From positions 56,001 to 120,000 of the forward strand of contig OZ022597.1 of the NCBI GenBank assembly GCA_963669155.1: DNA of 64,000 nt, written 5' to 3'. Made by a program: the position numbers and the translations under genes. Shown piece after piece: positions 1 to 11,339 of the stretch. The notes beneath the pieces were generated by a model, which had not been told where the DNA came from, ran no database searches, and worked only from the letters and a program-made list of their open reading frames with translations. Source of the DNA: Arbacia lixula. Lineage: Eukaryota; Echinodermata; Echinoidea; Arbacioida; Arbaciidae. Each line of letters opens with the position of its first letter. The stretch's first letter is position 1.

Positions 1-282
1 CTTGCGCACCTTAAGTGGCCATCACAGTCTCCAGACCTAAACCCAATAGAGAATTTGTGGTGGGATCTGAAGAAAGCTGTTGCAGCATGTAGACCTACAA
101 GCATCGCTTACCTTAAGACCATTATGAGAGAGGAATGGGCCAAAATCCCAGAAGAACCTTGTGAGAAGCTTGTAAGAGCTAGGCCATTCATCTCGTCTGC
201 AGGAGGGCTTTGCAGCAAATGGATGCTGTACAAAGTATTAAAGACACACTCATCTGGGTTGAATGACATTACAATTTGTTAG
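1..282 (+). pseudogene. Tc1/mariner-like transposase, C-terminal fragment
   Basis: Reading from base 1 in frame 1, the translation contains WPSQSPDLNPIENLWWDLKK. This is the conserved third-acid region (SPDLNPIENLW) of the DDE/D transposase of Tc1-like elements; the aspartate and glutamate around it belong to the catalytic core. Translation runs without a stop to a TAG at 280-282, so about 93 C-terminal residues are present and the rest lies outside the window. The ATG at 55 is internal and is not the true start. Family assignment is secure from the motif. Whether the whole element is intact cannot be judged here. Confidence 0.9.
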
Positions 283-617
283 TTGTGCATATAAAGGTTC
301 CAGTTTCAGGTGGAGGATAAATAAAATCAGCATTCACCTCAGAATATATTCACTGGCTTTTACATTGTCATTATTTGTGCATCCGTTTTCTTGTGTGTAA
401 AATAGGGGGTTGAATAATTTTGCAACATGCTTTTGGGGCGCAAATTACTATTTCAGGTGAGCTATGAAGTAAAATTTGATTTTTTTCTCTGGGATTCTTT
501 AGTAATTAACTGTCTGCTATCTTAATGGTATAATAGCAATCTGCTGTTGCAATATTATTCATTATGACAGAATATCAAAAATGAGAGGGGGGTTGAACAA
601 TTTTGCTGCCAACTGTA
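283..617 (+). mobile_element. 3' end of the Tc1-like element with repeated terminal motif
   Basis: Two similar sequences in the same orientation follow the transposase stop. An inner one at 404-429 contains GGGGGTTGAATAATTTTGC and an outer one at 584-615 contains GGGTTGAACAATTTTGC. The outer one ends in CAACTG followed by TA, the usual Tc1 target dinucleotide, at 616-617. Two direct repeats about 180 bp apart at one end resemble the IR/DR layout of some Tc1-like transposons, in which each inverted repeat carries two transposase-binding sites. The left end is outside the window. Confidence 0.7.
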
Positions 618-662
618 TACCTTAATCAGGCAATACCGGTAGCCTAGAAAACGATATAGCAG

Positions 663-3600
663 TTAATCCTTCATATCCTCAACATCATCGTTGCCCTCAA
701 TGTGATCATTGCTGACATCTAGAACAGGGACAGTTGGAACTTTCTGCAAAACAATTAGAGTAATCAAGAAATATTTAAAATTTACTTGGTGCCTATTTCC
801 AAAATCAGGCATATGAGAGGGGTGTAAAATAAAAGGCCAATCTAAAGCACACAAAATCACATACATGTAAGGCACTCGTCACATGTAACCCGTAAGAAAA
901 AAAAAAACCCATATAGAAAAAACGTGTTGACTTTCCCATTTGTTTTCATTTGTTTTCTTTTTCTTTTTTTTTTTTTTTTTTTTTTTTTGGGGGGGGGGTG
1001 AAGTACATGTAGTTGCTTCACATATAAGACCTTTCTAAATGTAATAATAATTCTACAATCCCAGATCTGTCATTCAGGCAAGAAATCTTAAATGAAAAAT
1101 GACGAGTTCGTTTCCCCGAATTTGACCCTCCGATGACTGTTATTAAATCTGGGACTTACCATGCCGGAAGAGAGAAGACAATATCCTAGTCAGCATTTTG
1201 CATGCAGAGTGTCAGAACATTAGATTCTGTGTTCATTTTGTGATTTTCTGTTGTTTTGCACCTTCATTTTGAGAAAATTAATATAGCACTTTTTTATAAT
1301 CTTACACAAAAGTAATTATTTAATTGGATTCACAGTCTTGTGGTTTTAGTTCGACTGAATAGCATTTTTCTCTTATAGCGTGAAAACAGCACTTACCTTG
1401 TGCTTATTCCCACCGGGAAGAAATGGGGTACGCTTCACATAGTCACCAATCGCTTCCTCCACCTCAGGTTCAGTGGTACCCTCATGGTTTTTCATGCAGG
1501 CTCCTAAGGACAAATGTGCAAATCCCATGTAACATTACATTAAGATTAGAGTAGAAGTTTGGCAAACCTCCAAATATAATCTTCCAAAAGGATGTGTATA
1601 ATATACAAATCACTTTTTTGTAATATAAAAAATCAAAACAAATTTTTGAGCATAGATAGGGAGAAATATTTCATGATATCTTACTTACTAGCTCTCTGAC
1701 AATGCAAAATCTAATAAGTTGTCATTCAAAGGCCAATTAACAGGGAACAAAATGTGTCTGCTAATAAAGGGTAAAGAGCTGCTCAAGTTCCTTTATATTT
1801 GTTTTTATGGTCATGACAGTTTGTTAAGCTAGATAAAAGTAGTTGTATCAACGCTTTAGTATCTAAACCGCCAGACATGCTATAGTCAAGATAGTATCAA
1901 AAATATGTGATGAAACATCCCCATACTTGTTGTGGATAAACTATTGGATGTGTGCTGTCCAAATTCTGCACAAAAAGTATGTATTGAGATCAATACTTAT
2001 TGAAAAAATCTGATCGATACACAGCATAGCCTTTTCCGCAAGTGAGTAAACAGATACTTTTCACGCAGGCTCTAGGTGCTAAAGGGTTAATCACTGAATC
2101 TTAACACTCACTGACGATGACTGGGAAAAACTTGGTCGACTTGAGGGACCTTTTTCCTTTCCTTCCCAGGATGTTGAACTCAGACCAAAGTTGATTGGTC
2201 CCCAACTTCTGCATGATCCTTCTCCCAGTTTGCGATAGCTTACTCCCGCCAACCAGACTCAAGAAAGTTATCTGAAAAATATAAGAAGCCTTGTGAATTA
2301 CAATGTTGCAGAATTTCCTCCAAATAAATGAGTTACACCTCTCTTACATACACAGTACAATGGGGGTTCTTTCAAGATAAAACTTTTCTCTGATGCAGTA
2401 AATATTTCCTGACCTATTTAAAAGATGCACACTTCAAATATATATCACACCAAAACATTACTATATCAGTTAAGGACCTAGGATTTAAAGTGTACCCTGG
2501 TCATTGCATTACTTCAAGATTCTGCATTTACTGCATAGTGCACTACATCTATTTCCTGAGGATCATTTCAACTGGTTGCCTATTAAGCAAACACAATTCA
2601 GCTAATCATTATTCCACATATGTATATCCTACTGGGTATTCATTCTGAAACTTGAAGTGTGTCATAAGTAAAGATAAAATGCCCTCCTCAAGGTACTGAA
2701 ATATCAAGATAAAAACCACTTGGATCAGGCCTCCTACCCCAAAAACAGCCCCCCTTGACATTTTTCGCGATAAATTTGTAACGCGAGAAGATCACGCCGC
2801 AACATTTCATGACTTTTTCACTTCAAGTCTCACGCAACTTTTAAGACCAAATTTGCGACACGGGGATACACGGTTCCGAAGTTGCGTAACATTTTGTACG
2901 TGCATGTCAGACCAAAAATTGCTCAAAATCGTGATTTCATGTACAAAACTAATGCAAATTCTGTATCTAGCCATAATTCATAAAAGTATCATTATTTTTA
3001 TTTTTACTGATGAAAAACAATAGATTTCATGTTATTTATGACTGAAATAATGTTGCCAATGATTTTCATCGAAAAAACAATGAAAAACATAAGAAATTCA
3101 AAAAACAATAAAATACATAAGAAAAATTAGATATTGCCATTTTTTAAAATCCTAATTTGATAATAATCCTAAGAAGAGTGTCTGGACTGAAATCTAGCAG
3201 TTTTGGGGGTATATTTAAAGATTTACAACCAAATTGTGATTTTATGCATTTAATTAGCATAATTAATTAATTAAAAATAAATTTGAATAATTTTGATGCA
3301 ATTGACAGTTGAATTGTGGAGACTACGTCTTCGGTGACGTACGTGCCAATTTTCGTCGCGATCGCGTGATCAACGGTCGAGATCTTAGGGGGGGGGGTGG
3401 CTGTTTTTGCCCCCCCCCCCCCATCCCGGGCTATGCGATTTCAAAATAGCCCGGGCTATATAGGGTTAAATTAAGAAATTGGAAATTATTGTGACTTTTA
3501 TCTTTTAACATGGTTATAAATTAATCAAGGCATGCATCACTTTGAAACTCAGGTTACTTTGTGTATTCCAACTGTAGAAAATGCACATGATTATTCATCT

Positions 3601-6600
3601 TGTAAAACTTACCATACGACTCTTAAATTCAGCGTCATTTAGCCTCCCTTCCAGCACCTTGAAGTCTTCAATGGTATTCAAAGGTTCACTGAAAGGCTCG
3701 CACAAATCAGCAGAGTCCAAGGAGGAAGGTTTGGGCTTCTCCCCCATAGCATTTATTGCTGCCATGATCCTTCTTTGTCCCTCCTCCAGTGCCTGCAGCT
3801 TGAGCAGAACTTGTGTCTGGAAGTCTGGTCAACAACAAAAATTAAAAAAAAAAAGAATAAAATAAATAAATAAATAAATAGCAAGCAAATAAAATGAAAA
3901 ACAAACAAATGGGTACACTATTTAGGTCACTAAAAGGCTTTCAGTGCAAACAATGCCATATTCCACATTAATATAGCAGTTGTTCAATGTTATCATTTCA
4001 GGAGTGCCATAACACCTCTGACAAGTACATTTAAGTGGACAAAGCGCCAACAACCGTAAAAAAAAAAATAATTCAAATACCCTTTTTTTTTTTTTTTGGG
4101 GGGGGGGGGTTATTAACCTTCATCACATTATGTAAGTGATGGGTCGTACAATAAAAAATGGGAAAACTTTGTCATCAACTCCCATTTGCACAAAATTACC
4201 CATAAATGTTCCATCTAACTCCTGTTCCATCTTAGATAGTGGAGGCCCCTATTTTTTTTTTAATCAATAACAAATTTTAACAAAATCACAGATCATATTT
4301 GTAAAATTCTTTGTGAAAACACTTACATGTACTCTCTGGACGGGACTTTGGGCTGGTGACTGGGGTTCTAACCGTAGACTCGGACTGCACAGGGGTAATG
4401 ATGGGGAGGGATGGTCCAGGAACATCACGCCAACTGGGTTTTTTTAATAGGGGCATAGCCAGCTCCTTAGGCTTCCCCTGGGTCTTTCGTGGGCTTCGCC
4501 TGACAGGTTCTGGTGTGTCTGACTCCATATCTAGAAAACATCATGAATAATATTAAACAAGACTTGATCATTAAAGACAGCCCGTCCCTTTTTCAGATCA
4601 TCACAAAACCATCGAAACATTGGCAAAACATATAGAGAAGTGTTAGCAAGTTGTATATTCATAATTTGAAACTGATACGTAGTGTAAAATTCAAACAATG
4701 CATGTAAACAACGTCTCATTAATAGTCTTTACCTCAGGCTCTTAGCAGTTTGTGTTGAAATATTTGCTTTATTGAATCATCTGTTTGTGAAATTATAAAA
4801 CGCATTATGGAAGAAATTGTTCTATAGAAGGAATCATCTCCAAAGTTTGGTAATTACTCATAAAAGTAGGATTTCACACATGCATAATAACCACATAGAT
4901 ACTGTAACAAAGACTAATACTTTTTTCGCAGTACGAAAAAAGTCGGTTTGAAATTTAACGGCTGAAATTTTTACATATACAGAAAGCTTCAACATGCTAT
5001 ATTCTTAGAAATGGTCTTGAATCACACTTTCTTTAATTTACGATTGTGATACACGATTTCAAATTTTAAGCTTGCAAAAGGGACGGACAATCTTTAAGCT
5101 ACATGAATGAGCCTGTCTTAAGTATTTATATATGCCTGTAACAGGGCCCTGCAGCAAAATAATAACTCTTCCAATTTTGCCATAAATGTACCAATCATCA
5201 TTTTCTGGCGCAAACAGAAAACCTAAATTATTTAATCAGTGAGCACAAAGCCTACATGCATGGCATGAATGATTGTGGTGTTTACGTTCAGGAATCAAAA
5301 TGAATAACAAAGCTCAGAACAACACAAGAAACAGATAATATGTATGCTCGTCCACATCCAGCACATGAGAGCACCCTGGCCTTATATGCTCTCTTTCCAA
5401 ATGTTGGCCATGTATCATATGGAATTCGGCCTTCAGCAGTGATGCCAACAGAAATACTTCTGAAGATCAGGATCTTAAACTTACCATCATCTGAAGAGCT
5501 GAACCTAGATGGAGCTTGCCTCTTCCTGGGCCTTTCTTCATCAGACTCTACATTTGACGTTTCCTCTGCCTTCTTGGCAATATTCCTTGCCTTCTCATAG
5601 TTATCTGTAAACATAATTCATCTTGGTATGAATTCCTGATGGTATACATGTGCAAATGTATATCAGCCATTTCATTAAGAAATTGTGTGATAATATTAAG
5701 AAAGATCTGTGTACCAATACAACAGAAAATACATGTAAAATAAACCAAACAGAAAATTTGTCTCACTTTTCTTTGATTTTGCCTTTTCCAAACAAGAATT
5801 AACTGCAACGGTGATGAGTAAATGTTTGTGTACAATTGTGTGCATGCCTGCATGCAGTGTTGTCATTGTGCAAAATGAAATTTGAAGAAGAGTTTTGAAC
5901 TTTAAAAGATTATATACTTTGGCATAGGGTGTCATTTTTTTTACTAGCTGGTATACATTTTAAATAATGGTTTTGCAGTTATTTTTGGGAGTAAACCAGA
6001 GTCAAACAAACATGCCAAGAAAGGCAATAAAAAGTTCAAAATTATGTATTACATTGTACCATTTTTTTATCCAACATTTTACATCAGAGGCATCTGGCAA
6101 AAACAGTATTGAAACAGTAATTGAAAGTATTGAGACTTCACAAATAGCTTCAAGTTAAACAAAAAATAATTTGTGAAGGGTTCAGCTCTCATATTTTTGC
6201 AAGCTACACGAAGTTACTGAATCCCTTAAAATAAACCTATTCACATAGAGGTGGGGTAAGATTCATTTGAGTACATGTATACAAGTGCAAAATACTAACC
6301 CGTTACACGGAGTAAACGTATCTCATGCTTTCCCCACGTCTGCGTATCTGGGATCTCATGTTTCTTTGCCTTAGTGGACTGCCTGTGTCCAGGCCAGTAG
6401 CAGTACGCCGCCTAGATTAAAACAAAAAATCAGCCACAAGCATGACTTACTGAAAAACAAAACAAATTACAAATTCTGAAATGGCTATATAGCATTATAA
6501 AAAATCCTAGGTGTATTGTGTATATAAATCTACCATATTTGAAACTTAAAATGTAACAAATGCAACGTTTGAAGTTTCAATAGTAAATTTCATTTAATCA

Positions 6601-6774
6601 GCGTTTTATGACCCCTAAATGAAATCGGGTGAATCAGAAAAGGGGGGGGGGGAGAATACATGTACTTGTAAATTGTTGACTTACATTTGAATCTCCATCA
6701 TTCTCCAGCCACAAGGTAGAGACCAGTGCAACTGTGTTCTCATCTTTGAATAACACTACAGCATAGTCCTTCAT
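663..6774 (-). CDS. DUF4806-type protein, eight coding exons, 361 aa
   Basis: Reconstructed from splice sites on the minus strand. Exons in transcript order are 6774-6685, 6411-6300, 5604-5485, 4530-4327, 3824-3613, 2271-2112, 1503-1397 and 743-663. Every intron is GT-AG and every junction keeps phase, giving 1086 nt including a TAA stop. Residues 1-67 start MKDYAVVLFKDENTVALVS and include a CYWPGH motif, which I recognise as the usual N-terminus of DUF4806 proteins. Next comes NYEKARNIAKKAEETSN, then a basic Ser/Pro-rich linker (SPRKTQGKPK). Residues of about 225-335 carry the DUF4806 signature, including FLSLVGGSKL, FNILGRKGKRS and FPVIVRACMKN. The ATG lies at the first base of its exon after TTTACAG, so an unseen 5'-UTR exon probably exists. 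The gene lies 341 bp downstream of the transposase ORF on the same strand. Molecular function of DUF4806 is unknown; a transposon accessory role is inference. Exon structure is firm; expression is unproven. Confidence 0.85.
957..1000. repeat. Homopolymer T then G tract
   Basis: A T-rich run with a long pure-T core is followed directly by about nine G, inside the last intron of the DUF4806 gene. A similar T-then-G tract lies at 4083-4109 in another intron of the same gene. No other function is visible. Confidence 0.7.
2735..3412. mobile_element. Possible MITE in an intron, short G/C-rich inverted ends
   Basis: The left side carries CCCCAAAAACAGCCCCCC and the right side carries the inverted form GGGGGGTGGCTGTTTTTG. 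They bracket about 680 bp of AT-rich, ORF-free DNA, flanked inside by CpG-rich stretches (TTTTCGCGATAAATTTG on the left, TTTTCGTCGCGATCGCG on the right). The whole sits in the intron between the 3613-3824 and 2112-2271 exons. It resembles a non-autonomous DNA transposon, but no clear target duplication was found and the inverted match is only about 20 bp. Confidence 0.4.
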
Positions 6775-7115
6775 CTGTAAATTACAAAACAAACAAGATC
6801 AATAACTGTTTCTTACATGTAACTAAAAAAAGTGTGTGCATTGCATCTTCGTATACACCCATTGAGGAAAACTATTACATACATACATTGTGTACAGCAC
6901 AGGTAAAGAATATCATTTTATAATATGTGATGTGACACTAATGGAGTTGGTAGATTGTAATAGGAGCAACATTTGTACAGGGAATAATTTTCCTTGTATT
7001 GCATAGCTATTTGCTCTGCAATATTGCTTAACAAAATCAATTTTTGTTTTACATGTACATAGGACCGACTGCACATACTCTGTCGGAAACAAAAAAAAAA
7101 TTACCATTAATTCTA
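6775..7115. other. Spacer between transposase and DUF4806 gene
   Basis: 341 bp of AT-rich DNA with no recognised coding exon. It lies downstream of the transposase stop and upstream of the first DUF4806 coding exon, so it should hold the 3' end of one transcript and the 5'-UTR or promoter of the other, unless both genes are spliced from one transcript. I could not identify a promoter motif. Confidence 0.4.
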
Positions 7116-9125
7116 TCAGCAATGCAACAAAGCCATAAAGATGAATGTATTCCTGTTGACTTCAACCTTAAGAGCTTTCTTCTTTAGGGATCGGTGTGGG
7201 ACCATCCGCATGCTGGCATTGCGTTTGCTGACCTTGTGGACACCAATTACTTTAGAATCACAAGGTGTTGTGAATGCACTTTCACTGTTGGTGTAGACCC
7301 TACAAAGGAAAAGTTTGTCATCAACTTCGCTGGTTTCATTAGTTTCCTCTTCGACCTCACAGCATGAAGATTCATTGAGGACATAGCAATTATCAGGTTT
7401 CTTTGTAGATACAGCTGAGGTCTTCGGTTGGGTTGGTGCGCTTCGAAACTGTTCAACTTCACAAAGTCTCTTGATAATCTGGACAATGGGTCTTTTGCCA
7501 GATCTCACCAGTTTTTTCATGTACTGCAGGTAATTTTCAAAAGGGAATGCAGCACAAGTGTTGAGGTCTCCAAATGCACGGGCTTCATCTGCCAAATGGA
7601 TCATACTGTGGACATTGTATACAAGAAATTCCTGGCCATACAATGCACCTCCCTGATCATTGAAGAAAACCAGGAGATCTTCTGCAAAGGCATGGTACTC
7701 TGCAGCAAGTTCTCGGTTCACCAGCAGGCATGTACCAACACTAAGGGCCATGAACAGGTTGTATGAGACTGGCGTCAATACTCCTTTAAGGCAAATTTTA
7801 CCAGTATAAAGGAGAAATTGACGCAGCTCTGTTGCCTTCCATCTGTCAATATCACAAAGGTGACGTGGCTTTCGCTGGAAATCACTTGTTATGGAGTCTC
7901 TCAAACCAAGAAGCTTCTCACTGATGACACCAACTTGCACTGAACTCAATTTGAAATTTAGTAGTCTCCCTTTTCCTCTCATCCATATCAGAATCAACTT
8001 TCTCATGACACCAAGGCAGGATTGGTGCATATAGTCCAATGGGAAACATTTGACCATATCTATTGGCAGCTGGCAAAGCGGCGATTCAGTGTTATGATGC
8101 TCGGGATACTCTTGTGCCCGAAATGACTCATCCGTTCTTTTTTGAACATTACTAGTCTGTGGGTAGGTCATCCTCCCCTTCCACTCTCCACGCTGAGTAC
8201 ACTTGTCGCATCCATAGTACCCTGAATACAACTTGGTACCCTTCACCATGGCCTTAGCAGGAGCGTCACACACAATGCACTTTAGGTTGACTTGGATTTC
8301 TTTTCCATCCATGACGAGGCCGTGTGTCAATATACCACCTAGATCTCTGACTGTATCATTTAGAAAATCCAGATTTTGGGGCTTTGAAGAGCCATATGTC
8401 AATGCTATTGGAAAAACATGCACAGGTATAGCATTAGTTATTGAGCAAAGAACTGGCCACAAGCTTTTAGAGGTGTCCTTATGAAGGGGAATTCCATCAA
8501 TGTTCATAGCAAGATGGATAATGTTGGTATCTTCCATGTTCCTTTTACATGTCTTATATGCCTTAGACAATTGTTCACGAAATCCCAGGTACACATATTC
8601 CATGCCTGATGAAATGTCAGTCTGAACAGTTTTAGGAGTTTGGAGAAGTGTTCGGGCAGTGGCTGGTAAATCTGGGTGTCCATGTCCTTGTAAGGTTTTT
8701 AGGAGACCATCAACTGCATTATGTTTGACTTGGTAGTCATTCACCCATTTTGCCAACTCATTTCGTAAGTTGACAGGCGGCTCTGCATCCAAATGATCTG
8801 AATCATTTCCATATTCTGAATCTGATGATAAAACAGGATCTACAGGTACATGAGCATTATCAGAGTCAGAAGATACCGGGGAATCAGCATTCAAATCGGT
8901 CCAACTATCGCCAGAGTCCTCATCGTTAACGGGAATGGGGTCGTTGATTGCGACTTCCCCATCTGGTTCAGAACGAAGACCTTCGGCATCTTCTAAAAGA
9001 GCTTCTACCTGTATGACATCCCTACTACTGCTAGTTTCATCATCAGGTCTGTTCTTTTGCAATAAACGACGAGCACCCATCCATCTTCTATTGTAATCTT
9101 TCTTCCCTGACCACGATGAACTCAT
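7116..9125 (-). CDS. EnSpm/CACTA-like transposase, 669 aa, intact
   Basis: Uninterrupted ORF from ATG (9125-9123) to TGA. Residues 1-115 are acidic and low in complexity. Residues of about 120-165 carry LAKWVNDYQVKHNAVDGLLK and LPATARTLLQTPK. The core includes NIDGIPLHKDTSKSLWPVL (about 208-225), CIVCDAPAKAM (283-293), a second CDKC (306-309), LDYMHQSCLGVMRK (363-376) and YNVHSMIHLADE with AFPFENYLQYMKK (503-538). These match my memory of Tnp2/Transposase_21-related proteins of EnSpm/CACTA elements common in invertebrates. The cysteines form CxxC-x19-CxxC, likely a zinc-binding insertion. Asp210, Asp287, Asp364 and Glu530 sit in conserved contexts and are candidate catalytic acids; assigning the actual triad needs an alignment. 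The C-terminus ends in the family's usual LLH-like segment, so the protein looks full length. No frameshift or stop was seen. It may be an active, recently active or domesticated transposase. Confidence 0.85.
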   Translation of the reverse strand: MSSSWSGKKDYNRRWMGARRLLQKNRPDDETSSSRDVIQVEALLEDAEGLRSEPDGEVAINDPIPVNDEDSGDSWTDLNADSPVSSDSDNAHVPVDPVLSSDSEYGNDSDHLDAEPPVNLRNELAKWVNDYQVKHNAVDGLLKTLQGHGHPDLPATARTLLQTPKTVQTDISSGMEYVYLGFREQLSKAYKTCKRNMEDTNIIHLAMNIDGIPLHKDTSKSLWPVLCSITNAIPVHVFPIALTYGSSKPQNLDFLNDTVRDLGGILTHGLVMDGKEIQVNLKCIVCDAPAKAMVKGTKLYSGYYGCDKCTQRGEWKGRMTYPQTSNVQKRTDESFRAQEYPEHHNTESPLCQLPIDMVKCFPLDYMHQSCLGVMRKLILIWMRGKGRLLNFKLSSVQVGVISEKLLGLRDSITSDFQRKPRHLCDIDRWKATELRQFLLYTGKICLKGVLTPVSYNLFMALSVGTCLLVNRELAAEYHAFAEDLLVFFNDQGGALYGQEFLVYNVHSMIHLADEARAFGDLNTCAAFPFENYLQYMKKLVRSGKRPIVQIIKRLCEVEQFRSAPTQPKTSAVSTKKPDNCYVLNESSCCEVEEETNETSEVDDKLFLCRVYTNSESAFTTPCDSKVIGVHKVSKRNASMRMVPHRSLKKKALKVEVNRNTFIFMALLHC

Positions 9126-9331
9126 GTTGCAACAGATCTAAACATGGACATAAAAGGTTACATTAAGTATGGTTTGTTTTTACCAGGTCTAGGAAATACT
9201 AAAAATGAAATGAATAAATGAATAATATTGATTCTGGTAGATTTTGATACTTGTCATTAAATACGTTTGCCTGTATGAAGGGGGAAGGGGGGGGGGGGTT
9301 CAAAATCTTATATACACAACGTAATCAAAAA

Positions 9332-10432
9332 ATATATATCATACCTGCCAACTTTTGCTCAAGAAAATTAGGAATCTATTTCGCGTTACCTTAGGGCTCT
9401 ATCGCTATCCGCGCGCGCACAGCGCGCGAGGGGGAAGGCGGGTGTGCCCACCTAGGTACAGATTTTTACAATTTTTTAAGTTGAAATGAGGCAATTTCTA
9501 TCATTTTCTTTACACATGTCAATCAAAATAAAACCTACATGTACATGTAAATACCTTGGTTTGATGCCTAAAAATGATGGCAGTCCTACTGCTGGCTGCT
9601 GAGTGCTGGAGCCTGCCAAACCCACACTGGCCACAGCAGTCATGGCAGTAGCCCGCTCAATTTGCTTTCTCTAAAACCTCAATCGAATGGTGAACAGTAT
9701 GACAGGGTGTCTATGTGTGCAGAAGTTTGAGATTGGACTGGTTTTATTCCTTAACTCACTGAGAGATTGATGCTTTGTTTAATTCTGAAATCGACAGAAC
9801 AAATAATACGTTGTCATGGTTGTGCTCACCAAGTTTGGATGAAGAAACTAATCTGGGTCTGGGACTGGGTACCGACTGTATTCCTTTCTAAACTTTTATG
9901 CAAGAACCTTCTTCTCTTTCCCTGATTTGCTCATGTTGCTGTCTTTCTCAGTTATAATCCACTCGGTCCGGTTTCCGGCGTTCCAAACTCACGTTAGAGG
10001 CATGTATACGACCATGCAGTCCCACTCATAATCATTGGCGTTTGTTTTGATTATCACAAGCTAGATGTCTGCGGTGTTCCACGCATAGCACACGCCAGGT
10101 CCTCGCTAACATTGTATGATATGCGATGCAATGATTCTGCTGCAAAAACCATGCTGTATACGGTTCGCAGACCCACGTAGTTCTATTTCTATCGGCGTAA
10201 ATATATGTGCATACATGTGGAGCAGCGCAACACACTATAATCGCAGCGGAGGTCGCGATTTTTTTTTTCACCACTAAAATATGTTGTTGACCTAGTTGTA
10301 GCTCAAGCCATTTTCAGTAATTTTTTTTTCAAAATTCGGAATATTCAGAGTACAATTTGCAATTCCGAATCAGGATGGAAAAATCAGAATAATTTCACCC
10401 AAATCGGAATAGTTGGCAAGTATGATATACAT
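9332..10432. mobile_element. Non-autonomous DNA transposon, about 1.1 kb
   Basis: Terminal inverted repeats match at about 20 of 22 positions: TATCATACCTGCCAACT on the left (from about 9338) and AGTTGGCAAGTATGATA on the right (10411-10427). Short AT-rich direct repeats (ATATAT/ATATAC) adjoin both ends and may be target duplications. The interior has CpG-rich blocks (GCGCGCGCACAGCGCGCGAG near 9410) and no coding ORF; the 80-residue minus-strand ORF at 10032-10274 is not recognisable. It lies just upstream of the transposase gene and could alter its promoter. Superfamily not assigned. Confidence 0.6.
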
Positions 10433-10639
10433 GTATATCAGTGCACTGAGAACATTGGTCAACTCGTCAAAAATGGGTTCCAGCAATAATACGTAGATCT
10501 GGCCTACATATGTACTTTAAATTAAAAGTTAGTGTAGCTCATCAACTCTGCCAGTTCCCCCTTAAAAAATGCTCATCTGGGCGAACAGTGCAATTAAATC
10601 TTAAACATCTTCATTTTGACGAAAATTTATCAATTTCTT

Positions 10640-11339
10640 CACAACGAACTATTGTCCATAGACTGTGTACAACGGATAGACCGTCCGCGCACAGCGATTC
10701 GGAGACCGCTGATTGGGCAATCGCGCAGATCACGTCATGACCACGTGGTTGCCTTCCGACTGCGTGTGGAAGTATCGATAGCGATAACGATATCCGGTCA
10801 CATTGTGTACGCAGGAAATGGTCTTGGTTCGTGATCGGATCGCTCCAGTATCGATCGAAATTATCGAAACTCTGCAATTTCATGCATATTGACTGACGGT
10901 CCTAAAACCTGGAAGCCAATTGACTTTGTACACGTTGCGATAGATTCTACAAATTCCAACAAACACGATGCGGGGGTGACGCTAATTCGTTCGATTTTCA
11001 CGGAAAAGCAAGAAGCAATCGAAATTCGCTTACCTGTGCGGTATCGGTGAGAAAATAGATCCTCTGAGAATACCTTTCAAAATTCATATAAAATATAGGA
11101 AAGTGAAATTCTAGGTCGATTTTGGTACGAGGTGATAGAGAATTTTACACTTGTTTTGGTGGAATACTGTGTGGGGACATAGAAGGCTTGCACTGCACAT
11201 GCTTACTAATTAACTTACTATATTTTCATTCATAAATTGGCTCTCGGCAGTGGCTGGATGACGTCATGTAATAAGCAAAAATGGACACGACCGCTAGCGA
11301 CCACGCTCCGCTATCCGTTGTACACGATTGTTCGTTGTG
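10640..11339. repeat. Inverted repeat pair bracketing 700 bp
   Basis: CACAACGAAC, a short insertion and then GTGTACAACGGATAG at 10640-10679 are matched in reverse complement by CTATCCGTTGTACAC and GTTCGTTGTG at 11311-11339. The interior is CpG-rich, includes palindromic CACGTG/GACGTC-type sites and has no recognisable protein. It is probably a decayed non-autonomous transposon; alternatively it is an upstream regulatory region with coincidental symmetry. Confidence 0.4.
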
